A DNA stretch of 64,000 nt from Cellulomonas telluris (GTDB lineage Bacteria > Actinomycetota > Actinomycetes > Actinomycetales > Cellulomonadaceae): the NCBI RefSeq assembly GCF_004886325.1, contig NZ_QXFN01000003.1:620001-684000 (forward strand). Direction: 5' to 3'. The translations under genes were made by a program, and so were the position numbers. This document shows, one piece after another, positions 35,157 to 44,695 of this stretch (positions are counted from its first letter, which is position 1; each line of letters starts with the position of its first letter). The notes below the pieces were generated by a model, which did not search any database, was not told the DNA's origin, and was given only the letters and a program-made list of their open reading frames with translations.

Positions 35157-38100
35157 GTGACCCCCGAGAACACCCCCGAGAACGCGACCGCAGCCACGTC
35201 CGGCGGGGGTGAGGCGCCCCCGCGGCGCCGCCGCCGCGTCGTGCGTGACGTGGTGACCCCGCCCGTCGTCGAGGCCACGCCGGCCGTCGAGCCGGCGGCT
35301 CCCGCCGCTGCGACGCCCGCGCCCGAGCCCGCCCCCACCCGGGTGGCCGCGGAGCCGGCACCCGTCGAGCCCGCGCCCGCGGCGCCGGCCCGCCCGCGCC
35401 GCTCGCGCCGCGTGACCCGCACGGTCGTGCTGCCGGAGGCCGGCGAGGAGACGCCGGCAGCCGCGGAGGCGACCGCGGAGCCGCAGCCGGAGGAGGACGT
35501 CATCCCGGCGCCCGCCGAGGACGCGGACGAGGTCGCCCCGGACGACGACGCGCAGCCGCAGGACACGGTGCCCGCCGCCGACGAGGCGCAGCAGGCACCG
35601 GCCGAGGAGCCCGCACCGGCCGAGGAGCCCGCGGCCGCCGAGGAGCCCGCACCGGCGCAGAAGCCGCGCCGCAGCCGCCGCCGTGCCGCGGCGGCGCCCG
35701 AGCCGGCCGTCGAGGACGCGCCCGCCGAGGCCGCCGAGGCGACCCCCGCCGCCGAGGCAGCACCGGCCGCTGAGCCCACCGAGCCCGCGTCGGACGACGC
35801 GGCCGCCGCCGAGGCGCCGGCGAAGAAGACGAGCCGCCGCCGCTCGACGCGCCGCACGCCGGCCACCGTCGAGGACGCGAGCATCGACACCGCGCTCGCC
35901 ACGACCGCGGCGAGCCCCGCCGCGCAGGAGTCGGCGCCGGAGCCCTCGGCCCCGCAGCTGGACGTGCTCGCCGAGCTCGGCCCCGTCCGCACGCCGACCG
36001 CCACCGAGGGGGGCACGCCGCCGCGCGCCCGCCTGGCGACGACGGCCGTCCTGTTCCAGGCGCCCGACGCCACCCGGCCGCGGCGCCGTCGCGCCCAGGT
36101 CGCGGCCGGCTCGCCCGAGGAGATCTCGCAGGCGGCGCACGCCGCGCCCGAGGACGAGGTCGTCGAGGAGCAGCCGACCGCCCCGGCCGAGGAGACCGAG
36201 GGCGGCACGCGCTCGCGCCGGCGCGGACGTGGCGGCCGCGGCCGCAGCCGTCGCGGCGGCGAGGAGACGACGGAGCCGACCGAGGACGTCACGACGGACG
36301 ACGAGGCCGTCGTCGAGGACGCGCCGGCCGACGACGTCGCCGACGACCAGGACGACGACGCGCGCATTGACGAGGACGACGAGGGTGCGCCGCGCCGGCG
36401 TCGTCGCCGCGGTGGCCGGGGCCGCCGGGGCCGCGCCGAGGGTGCCGCCGAGGGCGACGAGCCCGAGGGCGAGCCCGACGAGGAGGCCGAGGCGGAGCCC
36501 GACGAGCAGGCGGCCGACGAGGCCGCCGGCGACGAGGAGGGCGGCGGCTCCAGCCGGCGCCGCCGCCGTCGCCGCCGTGGCGCCCGCGGCGAGACGGCCG
36601 ACGAGCCGCGGCGCTCGCGCTCGGCCGGGGACGAGGTCACCGCGCTGCGCGGGTCGACCCGTCTCGAGGCCAAGCGGCAGCGCCGGCGTGAGGGCCGCGA
36701 CGCGGGGCGTCGCCGTCAGATCATCACCGAGGCCGAGTTCCTGGCGCGGCGCGAGTCCGTCGAGCGCTCGATGATCGTGCGCGAGCGGCACGGCCGCACG
36801 CAGATCGCCGTGCTCGAGGACGGCGTCCTCGTCGAGCACTACGTGTCGAACCAGGCGCAGGCGTCGATGGTCGGCAACGTCTACCTGGGCCGCGTGCAGA
36901 ACGTGCTGCCGAGCATGGAGGCGGCGTTCGTCGACGTCGGCAAGGGCCGCAACGCCGTGCTGTACGCCGGCGAGGTCAACTGGGACGCGGTGGGCCTCGA
37001 GGGGCAGCCGCGCCGCATCGAGCAGGCGCTGAAGTCCGGCGACTCCGTGCTCGTGCAGGTCACCAAGGACCCGATCGGGCACAAGGGCGCGCGCCTGACG
37101 AGCCAGATCACGCTCGCCGGCCGCTACCTCGTGTACGTGCCCGGCGGCGGCATGACCGGCATCAGCCGCAAGCTGCCCGACACGGAGCGCTCGCGCCTGA
37201 AGAAGATCCTGCGCGACCTCGTGCCCGACTCGGCCGGCGTCATCGTGCGCACGGCCGCCGAGGGGGCGAGCGAGGAGGAGCTGCGCGCCGACGTCGCCCG
37301 TCTGCAGGGCCAGTGGGAGGCCATCGAGAAGAAGGCCCGCACCGCGTCCGCACCGGCGCTCCTGCAGGGGGAGCCGGACATGGCGATCCGCGTGGTCCGC
37401 GACATCTTCAACGACGACTTCTCCTCGCTCGTCGTCGAGGGCCACGACGCGTGGACGACCATCTCGACGTACGTCGGCGAGCTCGCGCCCGACCTCGCGG
37501 CGAAGGTCTCGAAGTGGACCGGCACGCAGGACGTGTTCTCCGCGCACCGCGTGGACGAGCAGCTCGCGAAGGGCATGGACCGGAAGGTCTGGCTGCCCTC
37601 GGGCGGGTCGCTGGTGATCGACCGCACCGAGGCGATGACGGTCGTCGACGTCAACACCGGGAAGTTCACCGGCGCCGGCGGCACCCTCGAGGAGACGGTG
37701 ACGCGCAACAACCTCGAGGCCGCGGAGGAGATCGTCCGCCAGCTGAGGCTGCGCGACATCGGCGGCATCATCGTCATCGACTTCATCGACATGGTGCTCG
37801 AGTCGAACCGCGACCTCGTCCTGCGCCGCCTGGTCGAGTGCCTCGGCCGCGACCGGACGAAGCACCAGGTCGCCGAGGTGACCTCGCTGGGTCTGGTGCA
37901 GATGACCCGCAAGCGCGTCGGGCAGGGCCTCGTCGAGGCGTTCAGCGAGACGTGCGAGCACTGCCACGGGCGTGGCTTCGTGGTGCACGCCGACCCGGTC
38001 GAGAAGAACCCGCGTCCGGACGCCGGCGCACCGCAGGCGGCCGAGGGTGAGTCCAAGCGCTCGCGCCGCAAGCGCGGCAACGGCGGCGCGGCGGAGGCCG

Positions 38101-38654
38101 CCCCGGCGCCCGCGCCGGTCGTGCCGGTGCTGCCCGAGGCGCGCGAGGCGGTCAAGGCCACGCTCGCGACGATCGCCGCGGCGGCCGCGCACGCGCACGA
38201 CCACGACCACGACCACGCCGACGAGGCAGACCGTCCCGGCGACCCGGCGGGCGGCCCGGCCGCGGGGGACGTGGCGGTCGTCGAGGAGACGGTGACCCAG
38301 GTGACGACGGACGTCGTCGTCGAGGCCACGCTCGCAGCACCGGCCCAGGACACCGCCGCCTCCGACGAGGCCCCGTCCGACGACGTCGTGCACGACGACG
38401 CCGGGTCCGACGCCGCGCCGGCCGCGCCCGCCCAGGGCGCGCCGGAGGCCCCGACGCTCGACGTGCTCGCGGAGCTCGCCGCCGCGGGCGTGGCCCCGGC
38501 GGCGCCGGGTGCGACGCCCGAGGACGCGCAGGGGACCTCGGCGCAGGAGGTGCTCGAGCTGCACGCGGTCGCGCCGGAGGTCTTCGACGTCCCGGCGGAC
38601 GACGACGAGCAGGGCGACCCGGACGGCGACGCCGTGCGGGACGGGGACGACTGA
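35157..38654 (+). CDS. rne: Ribonuclease E/G-family endoribonuclease
   Basis: Single-strand-specific endoribonuclease for rRNA and tRNA processing and mRNA decay, 1165 residues. Residues 1-535 are low-complexity Ala/Pro/Glu with Arg-rich clusters, typical of actinobacterial RNase E. The S1 RNA-binding domain starts near residue 538 (MIVRERHGRTQIAVLE). The DNase-I-like catalytic domain has metal-binding aspartates in MTVVDVNTG and IIVIDFIDM (residues ~820-880), and the Zn-link is CEHCHGRG (~931). After the catalytic core comes another acidic disordered tail with an alternating His-Asp run near residue 1012. The GTG start follows AGGAG. The termini probably scaffold a degradosome (inference). 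Confidence 0.93.
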   Translation: MTPENTPENATAATSGGGEAPPRRRRRVVRDVVTPPVVEATPAVEPAAPAAATPAPEPAPTRVAAEPAPVEPAPAAPARPRRSRRVTRTVVLPEAGEETPAAAEATAEPQPEEDVIPAPAEDADEVAPDDDAQPQDTVPAADEAQQAPAEEPAPAEEPAAAEEPAPAQKPRRSRRRAAAAPEPAVEDAPAEAAEATPAAEAAPAAEPTEPASDDAAAAEAPAKKTSRRRSTRRTPATVEDASIDTALATTAASPAAQESAPEPSAPQLDVLAELGPVRTPTATEGGTPPRARLATTAVLFQAPDATRPRRRRAQVAAGSPEEISQAAHAAPEDEVVEEQPTAPAEETEGGTRSRRRGRGGRGRSRRGGEETTEPTEDVTTDDEAVVEDAPADDVADDQDDDARIDEDDEGAPRRRRRRGGRGRRGRAEGAAEGDEPEGEPDEEAEAEPDEQAADEAAGDEEGGGSSRRRRRRRRGARGETADEPRRSRSAGDEVTALRGSTRLEAKRQRRREGRDAGRRRQIITEAEFLARRESVERSMIVRERHGRTQIAVLEDGVLVEHYVSNQAQASMVGNVYLGRVQNVLPSMEAAFVDVGKGRNAVLYAGEVNWDAVGLEGQPRRIEQALKSGDSVLVQVTKDPIGHKGARLTSQITLAGRYLVYVPGGGMTGISRKLPDTERSRLKKILRDLVPDSAGVIVRTAAEGASEEELRADVARLQGQWEAIEKKARTASAPALLQGEPDMAIRVVRDIFNDDFSSLVVEGHDAWTTISTYVGELAPDLAAKVSKWTGTQDVFSAHRVDEQLAKGMDRKVWLPSGGSLVIDRTEAMTVVDVNTGKFTGAGGTLEETVTRNNLEAAEEIVRQLRLRDIGGIIVIDFIDMVLESNRDLVLRRLVECLGRDRTKHQVAEVTSLGLVQMTRKRVGQGLVEAFSETCEHCHGRGFVVHADPVEKNPRPDAGAPQAAEGESKRSRRKRGNGGAAEAAPAPAPVVPVLPEAREAVKATLATIAAAAAHAHDHDHDHADEADRPGDPAGGPAAGDVAVVEETVTQVTTDVVVEATLAAPAQDTAASDEAPSDDVVHDDAGSDAAPAAPAQGAPEAPTLDVLAELAAAGVAPAAPGATPEDAQGTSAQEVLELHAVAPEVFDVPADDDEQGDPDGDAVRDGDD

Positions 38655-38669
38655 CGCACCGGGGCGCGT

Positions 38670-38698
38670 TTGACCCGACGCGACGGGGTCCGTACCCT
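38670..38698 (+). promoter_or_regulatory. Predicted sigma-70-type promoter for rplU-rpmA
   Basis: TTGACC and TACCCT with an exact 17-base spacer, 15 bases after the rne stop. The start point near 38705 gives a leader of about 170 bases before L21. This is the clearest housekeeping promoter in the window. The leader is GC-rich with potential for pairing; no known riboswitch is recognised. Confidence 0.7.
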
Positions 38699-38877
38699 AG
38701 AACGTCGGTGCGCCGCGTGCGCGCCGGTGCGTGACGGCCCCGCGGCCGCCGCGCCGGTGCCGGTGCACGTGCCGTCGACCGCCGACGCGAACCCCTGAGC
38801 CTGCTGGCCGGGTGGTGCGCGGGCACCGGCGGTGACGAGACACCGAACGAGCAGTACCGAAGGTCCGACGAGCAGAG

Positions 38878-39198
38878 ATGAGCAGCAACGTGGTGTACGC
38901 GATCGTGAAGGCCGGCGGCCGCCAGGAGAAGGTCGCCGTGGGCGACGTCGTCGTCGTCGACCGCCTCGCCGCGGAGACGGGGTCGACGGTCCAGCTGCCG
39001 GCGCTCCTGCTCGTCGACGGCGAGAAGGTCACGACGGACGCCGCGGCCCTGGCCGCGGTGACGGTGACGGCGGAGGTCGTGCGGGACGAGAAGGGCCCGA
39101 AGATCGACATCCTCAAGTACAAGAACAAGACCGGCTACCGCAAGCGCCAGGGTCACCGCCAGAAGCTGACCCGCCTGAAGGTCACCGGCATCCAGTGA
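38878..39198 (+). CDS. rplU: 50S ribosomal protein L21
   Basis: Large-subunit ribosomal protein of 106 residues. It begins [19 protein letters not shown] and ends with the rRNA-binding [17 protein letters not shown] region, diagnostic of L21. The ATG adds four residues before the usual start; the GTG at 38890 (VVYAIVK) is an equally good candidate, and neither has a strong ribosome-binding site. It is followed by rpmA, as in nearly all bacteria. Confidence 0.97.
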   Translation: MSSNVVYAIVKAGGRQEKVAVGDVVVVDRLAAETGSTVQLPALLLVDGEKVTTDAAALAAVTVTAEVVRDEKGPKIDILKYKNKTGYRKRQGHRQKLTRLKVTGIQ

Positions 39199-39256
39199 GC
39201 GGGGCCGCCTCGAGCGGCTCCTCCCCGTCGTCCCGCAGCAAGAGAGCAGGTCAGTC

Positions 39257-39511
39257 ATGGCACACAAGAAGGGCGCGAGCTCCTCGCGCAACGGTCGCGA
39301 CTCGAACGCGCAGCGCCTCGGCGTCAAGCGCTTCGGCGGTCAGGTCGTCAAGGCCGGCGAGATCCTCGTCCGCCAGCGCGGCACGCACTTCCACCCGGGC
39401 GCCAACGTGGGCCGTGGCGGCGACGACACGCTGTTCGCGCTGACCGCCGGTGCGGTCGCCTTCGGCACCCGTCGTGGCCGCAAGGTCGTCGACGTCGTCG
39501 CGGACCTCTGA
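39257..39511 (+). CDS. rpmA: 50S ribosomal protein L27
   Basis: Large-subunit protein near the peptidyl-transferase centre, 84 residues, starting [18 protein letters not shown] and containing [15 protein letters not shown], diagnostic of L27. It lies 58 bases after rplU on the same transcript and is followed by a strong hairpin that should separate it, at least partly, from obg. Confidence 0.98.
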   Translation: MAHKKGASSSRNGRDSNAQRLGVKRFGGQVVKAGEILVRQRGTHFHPGANVGRGGDDTLFALTAGAVAFGTRRGRKVVDVVADL

Positions 39512-39541
39512 GGCGCGACACACAACCCGATCGCTGACGGA

Positions 39542-39566
39542 GGGGCGCACCGGTGCGGTGCGCCCC
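39542..39566 (+). terminator. Hairpin terminator after rpmA
   Basis: Ten-base perfect inverted repeat (GGGGCGCACC / GGTGCGCCCC) with a five-base loop, followed by TTCGTCGT, 30 bases after the L27 stop. Confidence 0.65.
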
Positions 39567-39698
39567 TTCGTCGTGTGTGACGATCGAAAGGAGGCGGAGC
39601 GGCACCCGCCGCCCCCTCACGAGCACGTGGAAGGCCCCCGCCCGACGGCGGCAGGGCCAGGACCAGGCAGGCGCACCCGCGCCGGAGGAGGACACACC

Positions 39699-41213
39699 GT
39701 GGCGACGTTCGTCGACCGGGTCGTGCTGCACGCGACCGGTGGTGACGGGGGGCACGGCTGCGCGTCCGTCCACCGCGAGAAGTTCAAGCCCCTGGCGGGC
39801 CCCGACGGCGGGAACGGGGGCAACGGCGGGTCCGTGATCCTCGAGGTCGACCCGCAGGTGACCACGCTGCTGCCGTTCCACCACCTGCCCCACCGGCACG
39901 CCGGGAACGGCACGCAGGGCATGGGGGACCACCGCAACGGCGCGACCGCCGAGGACCTCGTGCTCGGCGTGCCCGACGGCACCGTCGTGAAGTCGCCCGA
40001 CGGGCAGGTCCTGGCGGACCTCGTCGGCGCCGGCGCGCGCTACGTGGTGGCCGCCGGCGGCCGCGGCGGGCTCGGCAACGCCGCGCTCGCCTCGCCGCGG
40101 CGCAAGGCGCCCGGGTTCGCGCTGCTCGGCGAGCCCGGCGAGGCGGCCGACGTCGTCCTCGAGCTGAAGACCATCGCCGACGTCGCGCTCGTCGGCTTCC
40201 CCAGCGCGGGCAAGTCCAGCCTCGTCGCGGCGATCTCGGCGGCGCGCCCGAAGATCGCCGACTACCCGTTCACGACGCTCGTGCCGAACCTCGGCGTCGT
40301 GCAGGCCGGCGACGCCCGGTACACCGTGGCGGACGTCCCCGGGCTCATCCCCGGGGCCTCGCAGGGCAAGGGCCTGGGCCTGGAGTTCCTGCGGCACATC
40401 GAGCGCTGCGCGGTCGTCGTGCACGTGCTCGACTGCGCGACGCTGGAGCCCGGTCGCGACCCGATCAGCGACCTCGACGTGATCGAGGCCGAGCTCGCCG
40501 CGTACGCCGAGGACCTCGAGGTCGCCGCCGGCGGCGTCCCGCTCGTCGAGCGTCCCCGGGTCGTCGTGCTCAACAAGGTCGACGTACCGGAGGCGCGCGA
40601 GCTGGCGGACATGGTCCGGCCCGACCTCGAGGCGCGCGGGCTGGCCGTGTTCGAGATCTCCACCGCGAGCCACGAGGGCCTGCGCCCGCTGACGTTCGCG
40701 CTCGCCGAGCGTGTGGAGCAGGCGCGCCGCGCCGCGCCGCCGGCCGAGCCGACGCGCGTCGTGCTGCGTCCGCGTGCCGTCGACGAGTCCGGGTTCACGG
40801 TCACGCGGCGCGAGGCCGGCGGGCAGGTCTGGTTCGCGGTGCGCGGCGAGAAGCCCGAGCGCTGGGTGCGTCAGACCGACTTCTCCAACGACGAGGCCGT
40901 CGGCTACCTCGCCGACCGGCTCGCCCGGCTCGGCGTCGAGGACAAGCTCTACGAGGCGGGCGCCGTGGCCGGGGACGAGGTGCGCATCGGCCCCGAGGAG
41001 AACGCCGTCGTCTTCGACTGGGAGCCGACGCTGCTCACCGGTTCCGAGCTGCTCGGCGGGCCGCGCGGGTCCGACCTGCGGCTCGAAGAGCGGGCGCGTC
41101 CGACGCGCGGCGAGAAGCGCCAGGAGTACAAGGAGCGCATGGACGCCAAGACGGCCGCGCGCGCCGAGCTGTGGACGGAGCGCGAGCAGGGCGTCTGGAC
41201 CGAGCCCGAGTGA
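39699..41213 (+). CDS. obg: Obg-family GTPase
   Basis: Essential GTPase that binds the 50S subunit and links ribosome assembly with growth and stress state. The 504-residue protein has the Gly-rich Obg fold ([18 protein letters not shown], then GNGGNGGS), the G-domain with G1 [10 protein letters not shown]2 with TTLVPNLG, G3 DVPGLI, G4 NKVD, and the C-terminal OCT domain (residues ~345-430), followed by a charged tail of about 75 residues. The GTG start has GGAGGAGG eight bases upstream. The frame is open further upstream but only as a shadow of rpmA. Confidence 0.97.
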   Translation: MATFVDRVVLHATGGDGGHGCASVHREKFKPLAGPDGGNGGNGGSVILEVDPQVTTLLPFHHLPHRHAGNGTQGMGDHRNGATAEDLVLGVPDGTVVKSPDGQVLADLVGAGARYVVAAGGRGGLGNAALASPRRKAPGFALLGEPGEAADVVLELKTIADVALVGFPSAGKSSLVAAISAARPKIADYPFTTLVPNLGVVQAGDARYTVADVPGLIPGASQGKGLGLEFLRHIERCAVVVHVLDCATLEPGRDPISDLDVIEAELAAYAEDLEVAAGGVPLVERPRVVVLNKVDVPEARELADMVRPDLEARGLAVFEISTASHEGLRPLTFALAERVEQARRAAPPAEPTRVVLRPRAVDESGFTVTRREAGGQVWFAVRGEKPERWVRQTDFSNDEAVGYLADRLARLGVEDKLYEAGAVAGDEVRIGPEENAVVFDWEPTLLTGSELLGGPRGSDLRLEERARPTRGEKRQEYKERMDAKTAARAELWTEREQGVWTEPE

Positions 41214-41269
41214 CGCACGCCGCGCGTCCGGGCACCGGAAAGGCGTCGGGTCGCGTGGCGGTGGGACGG

Positions 41270-41281
41270 CATCATGGCCGG
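41270..41281 (+). promoter_or_regulatory. Predicted -10 element for leaderless proB
   Basis: CATCAT ends six bases before the GTG chosen for proB. The same hexamer and spacing recur before the XRE-cupin gene near 61.8 kb. Confidence 0.35.
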
Positions 41282-42421
41282 GTGAGCTCCGCCGCCCTGC
41301 AGGGCCGTGACCAGCTGCCGGCCGCGGGCCGGCTCGTCGTCAAGGTCGGGTCGTCGTCCCTGACGACGCCCGACGGCCACCTCGACCCCGAGCGGCTGCG
41401 CGTCGTGGTCGACGTGCTCGCCGAGCGCCGGGCTGGCGGCACGCAGGTCGTGCTCGTGTCGTCCGGCGCCATCGCCGCGGGCATCGGGCCGCTCGGGCTC
41501 GCCGCCCGGCCGCGCGACCTCGCGACGCAGCAGGCCGCCGCGTCGGTGGGCCAGGGGCTGCTCGTCGCGCACTACACGCGGGCCTTCGCCGCGCACGGGC
41601 TGCGGGTCGCGCAGGTGCTGCTCACCGCCGAGGACACGTGGCGGCGCGGGCAGTACCGCAACGCGCACCGTGCGCTGACCCGGCTGCTCGACCTCGGCGT
41701 CGTGCCGATCATCAACGAGAACGACGCGGTCGCCACCGACGAGATCCGGTTCGGCGACAACGACCGCCTGGCGGCGCTGGTGTCCCACCTGGTCCACGCC
41801 GACGCGCTCGCGCTGCTCACCGACGTCGACGCCCTGTACACGGGCGCGCCGTCCCGACCCGGCTCCCGGCGCATCGCCGAGGTGCGCGGCCCGGCCGACA
41901 TCGCGGACGTCGACGTGTCGTCCCGGGGGAGCGCCGTCGGGACGGGCGGGATGGTGACGAAGCTCGACTCGGTGGCCATCGCCACGCAGTCGGGCATCCC
42001 GGTCGTCCTGACGTCGGCCGCCCTCGCCCGCCGGGCGCTGGCCGGCGAGGACGTCGGCACGTGGTTCGCGGCGACGGGGCGGCGGTCGTCGATCCGCCGC
42101 CTGTGGCTCGCGCACGCGGCGCGCACGCACGGGCGCCTCGTGCTCGACGACGGCGCCGTGCGCGCGGTCGTGGAGCGCGGCACGTCGCTGCTGCCGGCGG
42201 GCGTCACCGGGGTCGAGGGCGCGTTCGAGGCGGGGGACCCCGTCGAGCTGGTGGACGGCGCCGGCGCGGTGGTGGCGCGGGGTCTCGTCTCGTACGCCGC
42301 CGACGAGGTGCCGCAGCTGCTGGGCCGCTCCACGGGCGACCTGCGCGACGCGCTGGGCCCGGGGTACGACCGCGAGCTCGTCCACCGCGACGACCTGGTG
42401 CTGGTCCGCCGCCGTCGCTGA
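41282..42421 (+). CDS. proB: Glutamate 5-kinase
   Basis: First enzyme of proline biosynthesis; phosphorylates glutamate to gamma-glutamyl phosphate and is feedback-inhibited by proline. The 379-residue protein has the amino-acid-kinase domain (VVKVGSSSLT at the N-terminus, VSSGAIAAGI, INENDAVATDEIRFGDND, GTGGMVTKLDS) and a C-terminal PUA domain (about residues 275-370). The GTG start is supported by a -10-like CATCAT six bases upstream. proA follows after 66 bases with its own promoter, so the two genes may not depend on a single transcript. Confidence 0.96.
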   Translation: MSSAALQGRDQLPAAGRLVVKVGSSSLTTPDGHLDPERLRVVVDVLAERRAGGTQVVLVSSGAIAAGIGPLGLAARPRDLATQQAAASVGQGLLVAHYTRAFAAHGLRVAQVLLTAEDTWRRGQYRNAHRALTRLLDLGVVPIINENDAVATDEIRFGDNDRLAALVSHLVHADALALLTDVDALYTGAPSRPGSRRIAEVRGPADIADVDVSSRGSAVGTGGMVTKLDSVAIATQSGIPVVLTSAALARRALAGEDVGTWFAATGRRSSIRRLWLAHAARTHGRLVLDDGAVRAVVERGTSLLPAGVTGVEGAFEAGDPVELVDGAGAVVARGLVSYAADEVPQLLGRSTGDLRDALGPGYDRELVHRDDLVLVRRRR

Positions 42422-42452
42422 CGCCGGGCCCGCGCCCGCCCGCCGGACGCCC

Positions 42453-42487
42453 CTGACCGGCGGGGGAGCGCGGACTACCCTGGCGCC
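42453..42487 (+). promoter_or_regulatory. Predicted promoter for leaderless proA
   Basis: CTGACC (42453-42458) and TACCCT (42476-42481) with a 17-base spacer; TACCCT ends six bases before the ATG. This is the best combined -35/-10/leaderless arrangement in the core part of the window. Confidence 0.55.
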
Positions 42488-43816
42488 ATGACGACCCAGC
42501 TCGAGCCCACGGCCCCGTCGCCCGCGTCCGGCGCGGTGCCGGCCCCGGCGGGCACCGCCGAGGACGCGGTGCTCGCGGTCGCGCGGCGCGCGAAGGTCGC
42601 CGCCCGCAGCCTCGCGACCGCGACGCGCGCGACCAAGGACGCCGCCCTGCACGCCATGGCCGACGCCCTCGTCGACGCCGCGGACGCGATCGTCGCCGCG
42701 AACGCCGACGACCTCGCACGCGGCCGCGAGGCCGGCATGTCGCCCGGTCTGCTGGACCGCCTCGCGCTGGACCCGACCCGCATCGGCGCGATCGCCGACG
42801 CGCTGCGCGAGCTCGCGGGCCTGCCCGACCCGGTCGGCGAGGTCGTCCGCGGCCAGACGCTGCCGAACGGCCTGCGGCTGCGGCAGCTGCGCGTCCCCAT
42901 GGGCGTCGTCGGCATGATCTACGAGGCCCGTCCCAACGTGACGGTCGACGCCGCCGGGCTGGCCCTCAAGAGCGGGAACGCCGTCGTGCTGCGCGGCGGG
43001 TCCGCCGCCGCGAGCAGCAACGAGGCGATCGTCGGCGTGCTGGCGCGCGCGCTGGAGGCGCAGGGCCTGCCGGGCGACCTCGTGCAGTCGATCGACGCGT
43101 GGGGCCGGCAGGGCGCGGTCGCGCTCATGCACGCCCGCGGGCTCGTGGACGTCCTCGTGCCCCGGGGCGGGGCGGACCTGATCGCCACGGTCGTGCGCGA
43201 GTCGACCGTGCCCGTCATCGAGACGGGCGTCGGCAACGTGCACGTCTACGTCGACGCGTCCGCCGACCCGGCCGTCGCCCTGCCGATCCTGCTCAACGCC
43301 AAGACGCAGCGCGTCGGGGTGTGCAACGCGGCGGAGACCCTCCTCGTGCACCGCGACGCCGCCGAGGGCTTCCTGCCGTCCGCGCTGACGGCGCTCGCGG
43401 AGGCGGGCGTGACGCTGCACGGCGACGCCCGGACCCAGGAGCTCGCACCGGCGGACGTGCCGGTGGTCCCGGCCACGGAGCACGACTGGGCGACGGAGTA
43501 CCTCGCCCTCGACCTGGCCGTGCGCGTCGTCGACGACCTCGACGAGGCGCTGGAGCACATCCGCACCTGGAGCTCGGGCCACACCGAGGCCATCGTGACG
43601 CGGGACCTCGCGGCGAGCGAGCGGTTCGTCGCGGAGGTGGACTCGGCGGCCGTCATGGTCAACGCGTCGACGCGGTTCACCGACGGCGGTCAGCTCGGGC
43701 TGGGCGCCGAGATCGGGATCAGCACGCAGAAGCTGCACGCCCGCGGGCCCATGGGCCTGGCCGAGCTGACGACCACGAAGTGGGTCGTGCACGGCGACGG
43801 GCACGTGCGGCCCTGA
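42488..43816 (+). CDS. proA: Gamma-glutamyl phosphate reductase
   Basis: Second enzyme of proline biosynthesis; reduces gamma-glutamyl phosphate to glutamate semialdehyde with NADPH. The 442-residue aldehyde-dehydrogenase-fold protein contains [45 protein letters not shown] and the catalytic cysteine in [12 protein letters not shown]. The ATG is followed by an Ala/Pro-rich extension of about 25 residues before the fold. proB lies directly upstream, so the function is well supported by context. Confidence 0.97.
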   Translation: MTTQLEPTAPSPASGAVPAPAGTAEDAVLAVARRAKVAARSLATATRATKDAALHAMADALVDAADAIVAANADDLARGREAGMSPGLLDRLALDPTRIGAIADALRELAGLPDPVGEVVRGQTLPNGLRLRQLRVPMGVVGMIYEARPNVTVDAAGLALKSGNAVVLRGGSAAASSNEAIVGVLARALEAQGLPGDLVQSIDAWGRQGAVALMHARGLVDVLVPRGGADLIATVVRESTVPVIETGVGNVHVYVDASADPAVALPILLNAKTQRVGVCNAAETLLVHRDAAEGFLPSALTALAEAGVTLHGDARTQELAPADVPVVPATEHDWATEYLALDLAVRVVDDLDEALEHIRTWSSGHTEAIVTRDLAASERFVAEVDSAAVMVNASTRFTDGGQLGLGAEIGISTQKLHARGPMGLAELTTTKWVVHGDGHVRP

Positions 43817-43922
43817 CCGACACGCCCGGGCGTCCGTGCGACACTGGGACGCCGTGGCGCCGACCGGCGACCGGACCGGGGCCCACCCGCGACAGCCACG
43901 CGACGACCACCAGGAGGACGAC

Positions 43923-44078
43923 GTGCACGCCACCCTGATCGCCGCGGCCGAGGAGGCCGCCGCCCACGGGACCGAGCTCCCCTTCCCGCCCGCCGTGTTC
44001 GGCGTCGGCGGCTTCGTCGGCCTCCTGGCGCTGCTGCTCATCACCTACGCCTTCCGCAGCGTCGGGTCGCGCCACTGA
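43923..44078 (+). CDS. Small single-pass membrane protein between proA and nadD
   Basis: A 51-residue protein with one hydrophobic segment at about residues 23-43 ([20 protein letters not shown]) and a basic end (RSVGSRH), consistent with an N-out, C-in membrane anchor. The GTG is preceded by AGGAGGA at good spacing, and the stop is two bases from the nadD start, so it is very likely a real, cotranscribed gene. Small proteins of this type occur in this position in other Micrococcales, to my knowledge without assigned function. Confidence 0.72.
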   Translation: MHATLIAAAEEAAAHGTELPFPPAVFGVGGFVGLLALLLITYAFRSVGSRH

Positions 44079-44080
44079 CG

Positions 44081-44695
44081 GTGCTCTCCGCAGCCGAGGG
44101 TCACGTGCCGCGCATCGGGGTGATGGGCGGCACGTTCGACCCCATCCACCACGGCCACCTGGTCGCCGCGAGCGAGGTCGCCGCGCGGTTCGCCCTCGAC
44201 GAGGTCGTGTTCGTCCCGACGGGCCAGCCCTCGTTCAAGCAGGACACGGTCGTCACCGAGGTCGAGCACCGGTACCTGATGACGGTGATCGCCACGGCGT
44301 CGAACCCGCGGTTCACGGTGAGCCGCGTCGACGTCGACCGGCCCGGGCTGACGTACACCGTCGACACGCTGCGGGACCTCAAGGCGGAGCGTCCGGACGC
44401 CGACCTCTACTTCATCACCGGTGCCGACGCGATCGCGCAGATCCTCACGTGGAAGGATGCTGCCGAGCTCTTCGACATGGCGCGGTTCGTGGCGGTCACC
44501 CGTCCCGGGCACGCGTTGTCGGTCGCCGGCCTGCCCCAGGGGCGGGTCGACGTCCTGGAGGTCCCCGCGCTGGCGATCTCCTCGACCGACGTCCGTGCAC
44601 GGGCCCGGGCGGGAGAGCCGGTGTGGTACCTCGTCCCGGACGGGGTGGTCCAGTACATCGCCAAGCACAGGTTGTATCGAGGTCGTGATGAGTGA
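44081..44695 (+). CDS. nadD: Nicotinate-nucleotide adenylyltransferase
   Basis: Adenylates nicotinate mononucleotide in NAD synthesis. The 204-residue nucleotidyltransferase has the [12 protein letters not shown] signature with the HXGH motif, the VPTGQPSFK loop and the C-terminal [13 protein letters not shown] motif of NadD. The GTG two bases after the small membrane protein was chosen; a second GTG eight codons later (before PRIGVMGG) is possible. The last eight bases overlap the next gene. Confidence 0.95.
   Translation: MLSAAEGHVPRIGVMGGTFDPIHHGHLVAASEVAARFALDEVVFVPTGQPSFKQDTVVTEVEHRYLMTVIATASNPRFTVSRVDVDRPGLTYTVDTLRDLKAERPDADLYFITGADAIAQILTWKDAAELFDMARFVAVTRPGHALSVAGLPQGRVDVLEVPALAISSTDVRARARAGEPVWYLVPDGVVQYIAKHRLYRGRDE

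Noticed and set aside
32604-38564. Very long open frame (1986 codons) on the minus strand across rne and cydAB
   Set aside because: It is antisense to rne and overlaps the cyd genes in another frame; repetitive Arg/Gly/Leu composition and no domains. Typical artefact of very high GC.
40949-44044. 1031-codon minus-strand frame opposite obg, proB and proA
   Set aside because: Shadow of three well-identified genes.
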